This document shows positions 51,864-64,000 of a stretch of DNA of 64,000 nucleotides, one piece after another. The number at the start of each line of letters is the position of its first letter. Positions within the stretch are counted from its first letter, which is position 1. The notes under the pieces are model-generated. The model ran no database searches. It was not told the DNA's origin and worked only from the letters and a program-made list of their open reading frames with translations. The stretch comes from Roseateles_B sp041912595 (GTDB taxonomy: Bacteria; Pseudomonadota; Gammaproteobacteria; Burkholderiales; Burkholderiaceae_C): assembly GCA_041912595.1 (NCBI GenBank), contig JAYRMR010000002.1, forward strand, positions 62,001 to 126,000. Direction: 5' to 3'. Position numbers and translations under genes: made by a program.

Positions 51864-53843
51864 TCAGGTGCGGCGATCCGCCGGCTCGCCCGCCGCCGGG
51901 GAGGGCGTGGCACGCGGCGCCACCGGGATCCGCAGCTGCACCTCGCAGCCCGGACGCTCGCTGCCCGGGTCCACCTCGCGCCAGCTGATCTGGGCGCCGA
52001 TGCGCTCGGCCCGCTTGCGCATGCCCTTGAGCCCCTGACCTTCGCGCGCATGGCGGCGCAGGCCCTGGCCGTCGTCGCCGATGCTCAGCAGCACCGTGCC
52101 GCCGTCGTCCACCACGCGCGTGGCGAAGCGCACCCGCGACGCCTGTGCGTGATGGAGCACGTTGCTGAGCGCTTCCTGCACGATGCGCACCAGATCCCGC
52201 CCCTGCGCCCCCATCAGGCGCGGCAGATGCGGCGTGTCCTGGAGCTGCCATTCCAGCTGCAGCCCGGCCGAGCGCAGGCGGTCCTGCAGCCGGTGGCGGA
52301 CATTGGCCAGCAGCAGGCCGAGGTCGCCGTCGTCCACGGTCATGGCGTCGATGGTCAGGCGCATCTCGGCGATGCAGTCGTCCAGCAGGGCCACGAGGGT
52401 GTCGGTGTCCATGCCCTGGCGCGCGCCGAGCTTGGCCATCAGCAGCTGCGAGCCGAGGCCGTCATGCATCTCCTGCAGCAGACGCTCCCGCTCCTGGGCC
52501 GCCACGCGCAGCTGCTCGCTGCGCTGCAGGTCCTGGTAGCGGGCCTCGAGCTCGCGGCTGCGGGCCGCCAGCGCCTCCTCCAGCGCCTGCCGTGAGCGCG
52601 CCTGCGCCCGCAGCGAGGACACGAAGCGGCGCTGCAGCACATAGCCCGCCATCCCGACGACCGCCGCATAGCCGGCGACGTTGATGTCCACCAGCGGGAA
52701 GGCGCCCTCGTCGATCAGCGCGAAATAGCCGACATAGGCCCAGCAGAAGAAGGCCAGGCCGAGGCTGGATGCCGCCAGGCTGTGCGAGGCCAGGCCGCTG
52801 CGCACCGCCGCCCGCAGCACCACGCCCCAGGCGCCCACCATGACGATGCCGCGGCTGCCCAGCGCCCACCAGGGCCAGAGGTTCTCGAAGGCCCCCCAGG
52901 AGGAGCCGGTGTAGGCGGCCCAGAGGTCCAGCGGCAGCGCCACGGCCATGAAGCCGAGCGCCAGGCGGCGGCCCCAGGAATCCCCCGGCGCGAACCACTG
53001 CACCACCAGCAGCAGCATCAGCCCGCGGGCGAGGATGTCCGCAGCGTCGAGGATCATGCGCCACCAGGGCAGCGGCACCGGCGCCACGCTGAGGTAGGGC
53101 AGCAGCAGCAGCGCCGCGCTGAGCGCATAGACCCCCGTGATCCCGTACACCCACTCCTGGCGCAGCGCCAGCCACACCAGCAGCAGGAAGAGGCCCAGCA
53201 GCGCGGCACTGAGCGCCGTCAGCAGACGGGCGCTCTGCCAGAAGTCGCGTGCCTTCTGCAGCTGGCGCATCTGCGTCGCCGGCCCCATCTGCACGACGGA
53301 CATCGTGCCCATCTGCTCGCCCGTGGCCCCCAGGTGCAGCCCGAGGCGGTGCTCGCCCGCCTCCAGCATCGCCGGCGGCACGTTGATGAGCACCCCGCTG
53401 CTGCCCAGCCGCAGGCCGCGGTACATGGGCTCCAGCTCCAGGCCTTGCTGGGAGCGCGCGAGCAGCTTGCCGTCGAGGTAGAGATTGAGCTCCGGACTGT
53501 GCGTGAAGGCCACCAGCCAGGGCTCGTGGACGGCCTCGGCCAGCTTGAAGTCCAGCAGGTACCAGCCGGGCTCGCTGCCTTCGACCCGCATGTCGGGCAG
53601 CTGCATCGCCTCGGCCTTCTCGGGCATGGCCTGCCCCGGCAGCAGGGGCGGATCGCCCTGGCGGTCCTCCAGCCACTGGCCGTCCACCAGGCGCATCACC
53701 TGCGGCATGTTGAGCGGGCCGAGGTGCAGGGACAGCACATGCAGGCCCAGCAGGGCCAGCAGTGGCAGGAGCACGCCCAGCAGCAGGGCGCGCAGGCGGC
53801 TCATCCGCGTCATCACCCGCGGCGGGGCCGCGGGCTCAGCCAT
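51864..53843 (-). CDS. 7TMR-DISM-type histidine kinase of the NarX/HisKA_3 class
   Basis: 659 aa. A first helix (about 18-40) precedes a periplasmic beta-sandwich (about 45-200; EPWLVAFTHSPELNLYLDGKLL resembles 7TMR-DISM extracellular domains), then seven closely spaced helices (about 205-415). A coiled coil leads to a HisKA_3 motif with the phospho-acceptor His in LQEMHDGLGSQL, then an HATPase domain (VRIVQEALSNVLHHA, GDDGQGL). Such kinases normally pair with NarL-type regulators; none is adjacent, so this one is an orphan. It starts 18 bases after pntB on the same strand and may be read from the pnt promoter. Confidence 0.88.
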   Translation of the reverse strand: MAEPAAPPRVMTRMSRLRALLLGVLLPLLALLGLHVLSLHLGPLNMPQVMRLVDGQWLEDRQGDPPLLPGQAMPEKAEAMQLPDMRVEGSEPGWYLLDFKLAEAVHEPWLVAFTHSPELNLYLDGKLLARSQQGLELEPMYRGLRLGSSGVLINVPPAMLEAGEHRLGLHLGATGEQMGTMSVVQMGPATQMRQLQKARDFWQSARLLTALSAALLGLFLLLVWLALRQEWVYGITGVYALSAALLLLPYLSVAPVPLPWWRMILDAADILARGLMLLLVVQWFAPGDSWGRRLALGFMAVALPLDLWAAYTGSSWGAFENLWPWWALGSRGIVMVGAWGVVLRAAVRSGLASHSLAASSLGLAFFCWAYVGYFALIDEGAFPLVDINVAGYAAVVGMAGYVLQRRFVSSLRAQARSRQALEEALAARSRELEARYQDLQRSEQLRVAAQERERLLQEMHDGLGSQLLMAKLGARQGMDTDTLVALLDDCIAEMRLTIDAMTVDDGDLGLLLANVRHRLQDRLRSAGLQLEWQLQDTPHLPRLMGAQGRDLVRIVQEALSNVLHHAQASRVRFATRVVDDGGTVLLSIGDDGQGLRRHAREGQGLKGMRKRAERIGAQISWREVDPGSERPGCEVQLRIPVAPRATPSPAAGEPADRRT

Positions 53844-53861
53844 GAATCGGTTCCATCGTCG

Positions 53862-55286
53862 CTATTCGATCGCCTTCACCATGTCCTCGACGACCTTCTT
53901 CGCGTCGCCGAACACCATGAGCGTCTTGTCCATGTAGAAGAGCTCATTGTCCAGCCCCGCGTAACCCGCGGCCATGGAACGCTTGTTGACGATCACGGTC
54001 TTGGCCTTGTAGGCCTCCAGAATCGGCATGCCGTAGATGGGGCTGCCCTTCTGGTGGGCGGCCGGGTTCACCACATCGTTCGCGCCCAGGATGATGGCCA
54101 CATCGGCCTGCCCGAACTCGGCGTTGATGTCCTCCATCTCGAAGACCTGGTCGTAGGGCACCTCGGCCTCGGCCAGCAGCACGTTCATGTGGCCGGGCAT
54201 GCGGCCGGCGACGGGGTGGATGGCGTACTTGACGCTCACGCCCTTCTCGGTGAGCTTGGCGGCCAGCTCCTTGACCGCATGCTGGGCGCGGGCCACGGCC
54301 AGGCCGTAGCCGGGCACGATGATCACGCTCTCGGCATTGCCCATGATGAAGGCGGCGTCGTCCGCGCTGCCGCTCTTCACCGAGCGCTGCACCGCGCCGC
54401 CCGCGGCCGCCGCCGAGGCATCCCCGCCGAAGCCGCCCAGGATGACGTTGAAGAAGGAGCGGTTCATCGCCTTGCACATGATGTAGCTCAGGATCGCGCC
54501 CGAGCTGCCCACCAGCGAGCCGGCGATGATCAGCATGCTGTTGTTGAGCGAGAAGCCGATGCCCGCCGCCGCCCAGCCGGAGTAGCTGTTGAGCATGGAC
54601 ACCACGACGGGCATGTCCGCGCCGCCGATGGGAATGATGAGCAGCACGCCCAGCACGAAGCCCAGGGCCAGCACGAGGCCGAAGTCCAGCCAGCTCTGCG
54701 AGTGCCAGAAGCCGACGATGAAGAACAGCGAGGCCAGGCCCAGCGCCAGGTTCAGCCAGTGCTGGCCGGGGAAGGTCACCGGCGCGCCCTGGAAGAGGCG
54801 GAACTTGTACTTGCCGCTGAGCTTGCCGAAGGCGATCACCGAGCCGCTGAAGGTGATCGCGCCGATGAAGGCCCCGAGGCCCAGCTCGATGCGGTTGCCG
54901 CCGGGAATGCGCCCGGCCGCGTCGGCAATGCTGAAGGCGGCCGGCTCCAGCACCGCCGCCGCGGCGATGCAGACGGCGGCCAGGCCGATCATGCTGTGCA
55001 TGAAGGCCACCAGCTCGGGCATCTTGGTCATCTCGACCCGCTGCGCCATGAAGGCGCCCGTGCCGCCACCGACAAGCAGGCCCAGCAGCACATAGCTGAG
55101 CCCGAAGGCATCGCCATGGGCCAGCTTGACGATCAGCGCCGCCGTGGTGCCCGCGGCGATGGTCATGCCGACCATGCCGAAGACGTTGCCGCGGATGGAG
55201 GTGGTCGGATGCGAGAGGCCCTTCAAGGCCTGGATGAAGCAGACGCTGGCCAGCAGGTACAGCAGCGTGACGAGGTTCATGCTCAT
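53862..55286 (-). CDS. pntB: NAD(P) transhydrogenase, beta subunit
   Basis: 474 aa. About nine membrane helices form the proton channel domain II, and the C-terminal third is the NADP-binding domain III (VIIVPGYGLAVARAQHAVKELA, then HPVAGRMPGHMNVLLAEAEVPYD, and GANDVVNPAA). With the two alpha fragments it uses the proton gradient to make NADPH from NADH. Its start overlaps the pntAB stop by four bases. Confidence 0.96.
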   Translation of the reverse strand: MSMNLVTLLYLLASVCFIQALKGLSHPTTSIRGNVFGMVGMTIAAGTTAALIVKLAHGDAFGLSYVLLGLLVGGGTGAFMAQRVEMTKMPELVAFMHSMIGLAAVCIAAAAVLEPAAFSIADAAGRIPGGNRIELGLGAFIGAITFSGSVIAFGKLSGKYKFRLFQGAPVTFPGQHWLNLALGLASLFFIVGFWHSQSWLDFGLVLALGFVLGVLLIIPIGGADMPVVVSMLNSYSGWAAAGIGFSLNNSMLIIAGSLVGSSGAILSYIMCKAMNRSFFNVILGGFGGDASAAAAGGAVQRSVKSGSADDAAFIMGNAESVIIVPGYGLAVARAQHAVKELAAKLTEKGVSVKYAIHPVAGRMPGHMNVLLAEAEVPYDQVFEMEDINAEFGQADVAIILGANDVVNPAAHQKGSPIYGMPILEAYKAKTVIVNKRSMAAGYAGLDNELFYMDKTLMVFGDAKKVVEDMVKAIE

Positions 55287-55606
55287 GCCTGACCCTCCTT
55301 GGCGGCGGGCGCCTTGCGCTCCTTCTTTTTGAACATCTCCAGCATCCGCCGCGTGACGAGGAAGCCGCCGAAGACGTTGACCGCCGCCAGCGCCACGGCC
55401 AGGGTGCCGAGCACCTTGCCCATGTCCGTCTGCGTGAGCGCCGCGGCCAGCATGGCCCCGACGATGACGATGGCCGAGATGGCGTTGGTGACGGCCATCA
55501 GCGGCGTGTGCAGGGCCGGCGTGACGGTCCAGACCACGTGGTAGCCCACGTAGATGGCCAGCACGAAGATGATGAGGTTGATGACCGTGTGGTCGATGGC
55601 TTCCAT
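55283..55606 (-). CDS. pntAB: NAD(P) transhydrogenase, alpha-2 membrane subunit
   Basis: 107 aa. Three hydrophobic helices (IINLIIFVLAIYVGYHVVW, MAVTNAISAIVIVGAMLAAAL, VLGTLAVALAAVNVFGGFLV) correspond to the membrane part of E. coli PntA, encoded separately here as in Rhodospirillum. A basic, Lys-rich tail ends the chain. AGAGGAAC gives the ribosome site. It lies between pntAA and pntB with a four-base overlap with pntB. Confidence 0.95.
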   Translation of the reverse strand: MEAIDHTVINLIIFVLAIYVGYHVVWTVTPALHTPLMAVTNAISAIVIVGAMLAAALTQTDMGKVLGTLAVALAAVNVFGGFLVTRRMLEMFKKKERKAPAAKEGQA

Positions 55607-55633
55607 GGCGGGTTCCTCTCGATCGATGCGGAC

Positions 55634-56749
55634 TCAGGCCCGGGTGACCTGCCCGTCGCGCGCGACGAGGCAGGCGGTGACGATGTCGTCATCCGCCGGG
55701 ATCTGGAAGGTGGCCTCCCGGGTGCAGACCAGCTTGAGGAAGTCCAGCACATTGCGGGCGTAGAGCGCCGAGGCGTCGGCCGCCACGAGGGACGGCAGAT
55801 TGGTCTCGCCCACCAGCGTCACGCCGTGCTTCACGACGGTCTGCCCGGGCTCCGTCAGCGGGCAGTTGCCGCCGGCCGGCGCCGCCAGGTCCACGATCAC
55901 CGAGCCGGCCTTCATGGACTTCACCATCTCCTCGGTGACCAGCACCGGCGCGGCGCGGCCGGGGATCAGCGCGGTGGTGATCACCACGTCCGCCTGCGCC
56001 ACGCGCTTGGCCACCTCGAGCTTCTGCCGTTCCAGCCAGCTCGGCGGCATGGGCCGCGCGTAGCCACCCACGCCCTCGGCGGCCTCCTTCTCCTCGGCGG
56101 TCTCGTAAGGGACGTCGATGAACTTGGCGCCGAGCGACTCGACCTGCTCCTTCACCGAGGGTCGCACGTCGGACGCCTCGATCACTGCGCCCAGGCGCTT
56201 GGCCGTGGCGATGGCCTGCAGCCCGGCCACGCCCACGCCCAGCACCACGACGCGTGCGGCCTTGACCGTGCCGGCCGCCGTCATGAGCATGGGGAAGAAG
56301 CGCTGATAGCGGTCCGCCGCGATCATCACGGCCTTGTAGCCCGCCACATTGGCCTGGCTGGACAGCACGTCCATGCTCTGGGCCCGCGTGGTGCGCGGGG
56401 CGGCCTCCAGTGCGAAGGCGGTGAGCCTGGCGTCGGCCAGGCGCTGCAGGCCCTCGCGGTCGAAGGGGTTCAGCATGCCCACGAGCACGGTGCCGGGCCG
56501 CACGAGCGCCAGCTCCTCGGCGCCCGGTGCGCGTACCTTGAGCAGCATCTCGGCGGCATAGGCCTGCTCGCGCGGGACCAGCTCGGCGCCGGCCGCGGCA
56601 TAGGCCTCGTCCGTCACGCTGGCCCGCAGCCCGGCCCCCTGCTGCACCTGCACGCGGTGGCCCTGGGCCACCAGCTTCTTCACGGTCTCCGGCGTGGCCG
56701 CGACACGGGACTCTCCCGCCGCGGTCTCCTGCGGCACTGCAATCAGCAT
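55634..56749 (-). CDS. pntAA: NAD(P) transhydrogenase, alpha-1 NAD-binding subunit
   Basis: 371 aa from ATG 56749 (CAGGAGAAG before it). Cytosolic domain I: the start LIAVPQETAAGESRVAATPETVKKLV and the NAD loop VVLGVGVAGLQAIATAKRLGA are diagnostic of the alanine dehydrogenase / PNT family, and SQANVAGYKAV and PGRAAPVLV further confirm it. It binds NADH and hands a hydride to NADP on PntB. The three-gene form fits a betaproteobacterium. A TAAGCT -10 candidate is on the minus strand at 56830-56835. Confidence 0.96.
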   Translation of the reverse strand: MLIAVPQETAAGESRVAATPETVKKLVAQGHRVQVQQGAGLRASVTDEAYAAAGAELVPREQAYAAEMLLKVRAPGAEELALVRPGTVLVGMLNPFDREGLQRLADARLTAFALEAAPRTTRAQSMDVLSSQANVAGYKAVMIAADRYQRFFPMLMTAAGTVKAARVVVLGVGVAGLQAIATAKRLGAVIEASDVRPSVKEQVESLGAKFIDVPYETAEEKEAAEGVGGYARPMPPSWLERQKLEVAKRVAQADVVITTALIPGRAAPVLVTEEMVKSMKAGSVIVDLAAPAGGNCPLTEPGQTVVKHGVTLVGETNLPSLVAADASALYARNVLDFLKLVCTREATFQIPADDDIVTACLVARDGQVTRA

Positions 56750-57127
56750 CGAACTTCTCCTGTGGGAAGGCGGGCCGGCAGGCCGGTGCCCGCGCGGCCT
56801 GCAGATCGGGATCGGCAAGACTTGCGGCGAGCTTACATGCGCTTGATGACATAGGGCGATGCCCCTAAGCACGGGTTTGTCCCAGGAACGGACCGGCGCG
56901 CAGGCCCGCGACTTCCGCCGGGCCACCGCGCGGCACGGGGACCGTCGGGCCGGGAGTGCCTCGCTTCGCCGCGGGACAAGGCAGCCTTGTGCGTCATCGA
57001 CGCCACAGTCGACGGCTCCTCGCAGGCGAGCCGTGACCCCTGGCAAGAACTGGCCCCCTCGGTGCTGCGCATCACCAGGCCAGATGCTAGAGTCGTCGGC
57101 GGGCTTTCTTCATGCCCACGACGGCCC
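56750..57127. other. 378-base divergent intergenic region between pntAA and the binding-protein gene
   Basis: No convincing gene is present. Toward pntAA there is a minus-strand -10 candidate TAAGCT (56830-56835). Toward the lipoprotein gene there is TAGAGT (57088-57093) on the plus strand. Near 56870 CCCCTAAGCACGGGTTTGTCCC resembles a sequence near 31259 (CCCCTAGG...GTTTCCCAGG). Nothing else stands out. Confidence 0.45.
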
Positions 57128-58132
57128 ATGGTCCCAGCCTTTCCGCGCAATCCCGACAACGCCTGCACACGTCGCCAATGCCTGCGGCGCGGCGGGGCCG
57201 TGCTGGCCGCGGTGGCGGGCGCCTCGATGCTCGCCGGCTGCCAGCCGCCGCCACCGCTCCTGCGCGTGGGCTGCATCGTCTTCCCCGGCTACGAGCTCAT
57301 CGTGCTGGCCCGCGAGCTCGGCCTTCTGCCCCCCTCGCGCGTGCGCCTCATCGAGATGCGCAGCAACACCGACACCCTGCACGCCCTCGCCGCCGCGCAG
57401 CTGGAGGCGGCCTGCCTGACGCTGGACGAGCTGCTGACCGCCCGCGGCAATGGTCTGGACCTGCGCGTGGTCGCGGTGCTCGACAGCTCGGCCGGCGCCG
57501 ATGCCCTGATGGCCCGCCCGGGCCTGGACGACCTGCGCGCGCTCGCCGGCCAGCGCATCGGCACCGAGGACTCCGCCAGCGGGGCGCTCATGCTCGGCGC
57601 CGCCCTGAGCGCCGCGGGCCTGGCGCTGCCCGAGGTCCGCAAGGTGCCCATGGCGCTGGACCGCAGCGTCGAGCTGTACCGCAGCGGCGCGGTCGATGCC
57701 GTGGTGACCGCCGAGCCGTGGGTCAGCCTGCTCGAGAAGCAGGGCGCGCGCCGTCTGTTTGACAGCCGCTCGATCCCGGACCGCATCGTCGATGTGCTCG
57801 CCGTGCGCGCGGACGCCATCCAGGGGCTGCCGGAGGCGCTGCGCACGCTGCTGCGCGGGCATTTCACCGCCCTGCAGCACCTGCGCCTGCAGCCGCAGGA
57901 CGCGGCACGACTCATGGCGCCCCGGCTGTCGCTGCGCCCCGAGGAGGTGGCCGCCGCGTTCCAGGGCCTGATCCTCCCGGACGCCGCCCGCAACCGGGAG
58001 ATGCTGGCCCCCGAGGGTTCGCTCTCGCGCAGCGCCCGCCAGCTCGTGCGGCTGCTGCTGGACCAGGGCCTGATGTCCACGCCGCCCTCCATGAACCAGT
58101 GGCTGGACCCCCAGTTCCTGCCCCAGGGCTGA
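57128..58132 (+). CDS. periplasmic binding lipoprotein (NMT1/SsuA-like), sensor partner
   Basis: 334 aa from ATG 57128; an ATG at 57113 is out of frame with it. The leader has a twin-arginine-like RRQCLRR, a hydrophobic core and the lipobox LAGC, so it is a lipid-anchored periplasmic protein. The mature part has the type II binding fold of nitrate/taurine/thiamine-precursor binders: LRVGCIVFPGYELIVLAREL, ALAAAQLEAACLTLDEL, RIGTEDSASGALMLGAALSAAGL and VDAVVTAEPWVSLL. No transporter genes follow; the hybrid kinase begins six bases later. I infer that it presents a ligand to that kinase, like TorT with TorS. Confidence 0.85.
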   Translation: MVPAFPRNPDNACTRRQCLRRGGAVLAAVAGASMLAGCQPPPPLLRVGCIVFPGYELIVLARELGLLPPSRVRLIEMRSNTDTLHALAAAQLEAACLTLDELLTARGNGLDLRVVAVLDSSAGADALMARPGLDDLRALAGQRIGTEDSASGALMLGAALSAAGLALPEVRKVPMALDRSVELYRSGAVDAVVTAEPWVSLLEKQGARRLFDSRSIPDRIVDVLAVRADAIQGLPEALRTLLRGHFTALQHLRLQPQDAARLMAPRLSLRPEEVAAAFQGLILPDAARNREMLAPEGSLSRSARQLVRLLLDQGLMSTPPSMNQWLDPQFLPQG

Positions 58133-58138
58133 ACCGCC

Positions 58139-62023
<3,885 letters not shown>

Positions 62024-62036
62024 TCGCGAGGGCCCC

Positions 62037-63152
62037 ATGGATCTGATTCAGCAGAACACCGCGCAGGCCACCGTGCTGGTCGTGGACGACACGCCCGAGA
62101 ACCTCAGCCTCATGCATGGCCTGCTGCGCGAGCACTACCGCATCTTGGTGGCACCGACCGGCGAGCGCGCCCTGAGCCTCGCCCGCGGCGCACGGGTGCC
62201 GGACCTGATCCTGCTGGACGTGATGATGCCGGGCATGGACGGCTACGAGGTCTGCCGCCGCCTGCAGGCCGACCCGGCCACGCGCGACATCCCCATCATC
62301 TTCCTGACGGCACGGGCGGACGTGGCGGACGAGACGCTCGGCCTGTCGCTCGGGGCGGTGGACTACATCACCAAGCCCATCAGCCCGCCCATCGTCCTGG
62401 CCCGCCTGCGCACGCACCTGAGCCTGAAGGTCGCCGCGGACTTCCTGCGCGACAAGAGCGCCTTCCTCGAAGCCGAGGTCGCCCGGCGCACCCGGGAGAT
62501 CGAGGCGCTGCAGGACGTCACGGTGCTGGCGCTGGCCTCGCTGGGCGAGACGCGCGACAACGAGACCGGCAACCACCTGCGCCGCACGCAGCACTACGTC
62601 CAGCGCCTGGCCGAGCAGCTCAAGGGCCACCCGCGCTTCGCCGGCCTGCTGGACGACGCCAGCATCCGGCTGCTGTTCAAGTCGGCTCCGCTGCACGACA
62701 TCGGCAAGGTCGGCATCCCGGACCACATCCTCCTCAAGCCCGGCCGGCTGACGCCCGAGGAGTTCGAGGTGATGAAGACCCACACCACGCTCGGCTACGA
62801 GGCCATCCTGCGCGCCGAGCAGGCGCTGGGGCTGGACATGCCCTTCCTGCGCTTCGCCAAGGAGATTGCCCACGCCCACCAGGAAAAGTGGGACGGCAGC
62901 GGCTACCCGCTGGGGCTGGCGGGCGAGGACATCCCGGCCTCCGCGCGGCTGATGGCCGTGGCGGACGTCTACGATGCGCTCATCAGCCGCCGTGTCTACA
63001 AGCCGCCGATGCCGCACGGCGAGGCGCTGGCCATCATGCGCCAGGGGCGCGGCAGCCACTTCGACCCGGACGTGATCGACGCCTTCCTCGCGGTGGAGCA
63101 GGACTTCCTGGCCATCGCCGAGCGCTTCGCCGACCCGGAAGATCCCGCCTGA
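62037..63152 (+). CDS. response regulator with HD-GYP c-di-GMP phosphodiesterase domain
   Basis: 371 aa from ATG 62037. The receiver has Asp61 in LLDVMMPGMDG and the Lys in ITKPIS; a longer coiled linker (RDKSAFLEAEVARRTREIEALQD) leads to HD-GYP with the metal pair HDIGKVGIPD (His220-Asp221) and HAHQEKWDGSGYPLGLAGEDIP with the GYP motif. Enzyme residues look intact. It is a relative of the gene at 50837 and is the probable acceptor of phosphate from the kinase upstream. The nudix gene follows after 25 bases. Confidence 0.94.
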   Translation: MDLIQQNTAQATVLVVDDTPENLSLMHGLLREHYRILVAPTGERALSLARGARVPDLILLDVMMPGMDGYEVCRRLQADPATRDIPIIFLTARADVADETLGLSLGAVDYITKPISPPIVLARLRTHLSLKVAADFLRDKSAFLEAEVARRTREIEALQDVTVLALASLGETRDNETGNHLRRTQHYVQRLAEQLKGHPRFAGLLDDASIRLLFKSAPLHDIGKVGIPDHILLKPGRLTPEEFEVMKTHTTLGYEAILRAEQALGLDMPFLRFAKEIAHAHQEKWDGSGYPLGLAGEDIPASARLMAVADVYDALISRRVYKPPMPHGEALAIMRQGRGSHFDPDVIDAFLAVEQDFLAIAERFADPEDPA

Positions 63153-63177
63153 CCGCGGCCCGCCGCCCGCTCCTGCC

Positions 63178-63690
63178 ATGCCCCTGCCCCGCTTCAAACC
63201 CAGCGTCACCGTCGCCGCCGTGATCCCGCACGGCGGCCGCTATCTCATGGTTGAGGAGCAGACGCCCGAGGGCCTGCGCATCAACCAGCCCGCCGGGCAT
63301 CTGGAGCAGGGCGAGTCCCCGCTGGAGGCCGTCGTGCGCGAGGCGCGCGAGGAGACGGCCCACGCGCTGACGGTGCAGGCCGTGCTGGGGCTCTACATGG
63401 CGCGCTTCCAGCGGCCGGCCACGGGCGAGGACGTGACCTACCTGCGCATGGCCTTCATCGGCGAGGTCGGCGCGCCGCTGCCGGGGCTCGCGCTGGACGA
63501 GGGCATCGTGCGCTGGCTGTGGCTGGATGCCGACGAGATCCAGGCCGCCGACCGCGAGGGCCGCACCCGCTCGGCCCTGGTCTGGCAATGCGTGCAGGAC
63601 CACCGGGCCGGGCAGCGGCACCCGCTGTCGCTGCTGCACTGCGCCGAGAGCCTCTGGCATCCCGAGCGCTATCCGGCCGGCCCGGCTTGA
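63178..63690 (+). CDS. nudJ: NUDIX phosphohydrolase, NudJ-like
   Basis: 170 aa. The nudix box GHLEQGESPLEAVVREAREET matches G-x5-E-x7-REUxEE. The preceding INQPAGH and the following YLRMAFIGEVG resemble E. coli NudJ, which hydrolyses thiamine pyrophosphate precursors and nucleoside triphosphates. NudJ genes often precede mnmA, but none follows within the window. Its stop lies inside a perfect FNR-type box. It may be read through from the kinase / HD-GYP operon. Confidence 0.88.
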   Translation: MPLPRFKPSVTVAAVIPHGGRYLMVEEQTPEGLRINQPAGHLEQGESPLEAVVREAREETAHALTVQAVLGLYMARFQRPATGEDVTYLRMAFIGEVGAPLPGLALDEGIVRWLWLDADEIQAADREGRTRSALVWQCVQDHRAGQRHPLSLLHCAESLWHPERYPAGPA

Positions 63691-63700
63691 TCCGCATCAA
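63687..63700. promoter_or_regulatory. perfect FNR/Anr box
   Basis: TTGAT-CCGC-ATCAA matches the FNR consensus in all ten specified bases. It overlaps the nudJ stop codon. The nearest good -10 downstream is TAGCAT at 63804, too far for class II activation, so any effect would be class I or repression of the gene to the right. Confidence 0.6.
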
Positions 63701-64000
63701 GCACGCACCCGCCATCCTTCGCCAATCCGCAGCCCAGCCCTCGCGCTTGTCGGCAGGCGCCCACGGTGTGCGGCATTGCACAGGCACCGCGCAGACCCGG
63801 TGCTAGCATCGGCCGCAGTCTCCATCCCGAACCGGTGTCACGGGCGAGCGGCCGCAGACGCGTGCCGCGTCCTGCCGACGGGGCTCCCTCTGCCATCGGG
63901 CAGCGCCCCTCCACCCGCCGCCGGCCCCGCCGTCTTGCGAGTCCTCGACCGTCTCGATCCCAGCCACCGCGCTGACCTCGCCAGGCTCCTGCCGTGGCAG
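63701..64000. other. end of window: intergenic DNA leading into an unidentified frame
   Basis: The first 100 bases contain no gene. A -10 box TAGCAT (63804-63809) precedes a plus-strand frame that stays open from 63800 to the window edge. Confidence 0.4.
63800..64000 (+). CDS. possible 5' end of a gene that runs off the window
   Basis: The frame from 63800 has no stop before the edge. Its last stretch (VLRVLDRLDPSHRADLARLLPWQ) has protein-like composition and GC-rich third positions; no ATG is in frame, so the start would be GTG, TTG or CTG. No domain is recognisable. It could equally be non-coding. Confidence 0.25.
   Translation, partial: MLASAAVSIPNRCHGRAAADACRVLPTGLPLPSGSAPPPAAGPAVLRVLDRLDPSHRADLARLLPWQ

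Overview
The window is a GC-rich (about 70% by eye), densely coding bacterial chromosome segment. Gene content (MetX-MetW pair, RlmL without RlmK, three-gene pntAA-pntAB-pntB transhydrogenase, PPK2, DctD-type regulator, many c-di-GMP proteins) and promoters of the form GCTAnnnT lying close to start codons fit a betaproteobacterium of the order Burkholderiales, probably the Rubrivivax/Roseateles/Leptothrix neighbourhood. That placement is inferred from protein families and codon use; no rRNA or tRNA is present to test it. I see no phage, insertion sequence, integron or CRISPR array, so this reads as core or stable accessory chromosome.

Layout. 1-3.6 kb: the last codons of a probable sensor kinase, a DctD-like sigma-54 activator and an RstA/RstB-like two-component pair. 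3.7-7 kb: a YciI-like exported protein, an MFS transporter whose 5' end looks frameshifted, and purB. 7.2-10 kb: a large lipoprotein joining a polysaccharide deacetylase, a caspase-like peptidase with an EF-hand loop, and TPRs. 10-16 kb: a beta-lactamase-fold serine hydrolase, a small membrane protein, an esterase and a BlaI / M56-peptidase operon in which the membrane metalloprotease is fused to a complete D,D-peptidase domain. 16-23 kb: GNAT acetyltransferase, GST, degenerate response regulator, FMN glutamate-synthase-like protein, sppA, a periplasmic binding protein. 23.4-25.3 kb: a SAM-II riboswitch followed by an intrinsic terminator controlling metX-metW. 25-34.6 kb: a second polysaccharide deacetylase with an unknown partner, ppk2, small metabolic genes, an orphan LuxR-type quorum-sensing receptor and an M20 peptidase.

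34.7-46.5 kb: a GGDEF-EAL membrane protein whose promoter carries an FNR-like box at about -41.5, an MBOAT/SGNH acyl-transfer pair, rlmL, an MFS transporter, rsmE and fadD. 46.8-63.7 kb: two similar signalling cassettes, each a giant hybrid histidine kinase (two receivers plus HPt) next to a receiver-HD-GYP phosphodiesterase, the second headed by a lipoprotein binding protein; between them lie a 7TMR-DISM histidine kinase and the pnt operon; nudJ and the start of an unidentified frame close the window.

Common themes are signal transduction into c-di-GMP turnover (one GGDEF-EAL and two HD-GYP proteins), envelope or cell-wall remodelling (two deacetylases, M56-D,D-peptidase fusion, serine hydrolase, MBOAT/SGNH), and probable oxygen control through scattered FNR-type boxes. 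The least ordinary items are the deacetylase-caspase-TPR lipoprotein, the BlaI/M56-S11 operon with an apparently leaderless promoter, and the SAM-II riboswitch coupled to a terminator.
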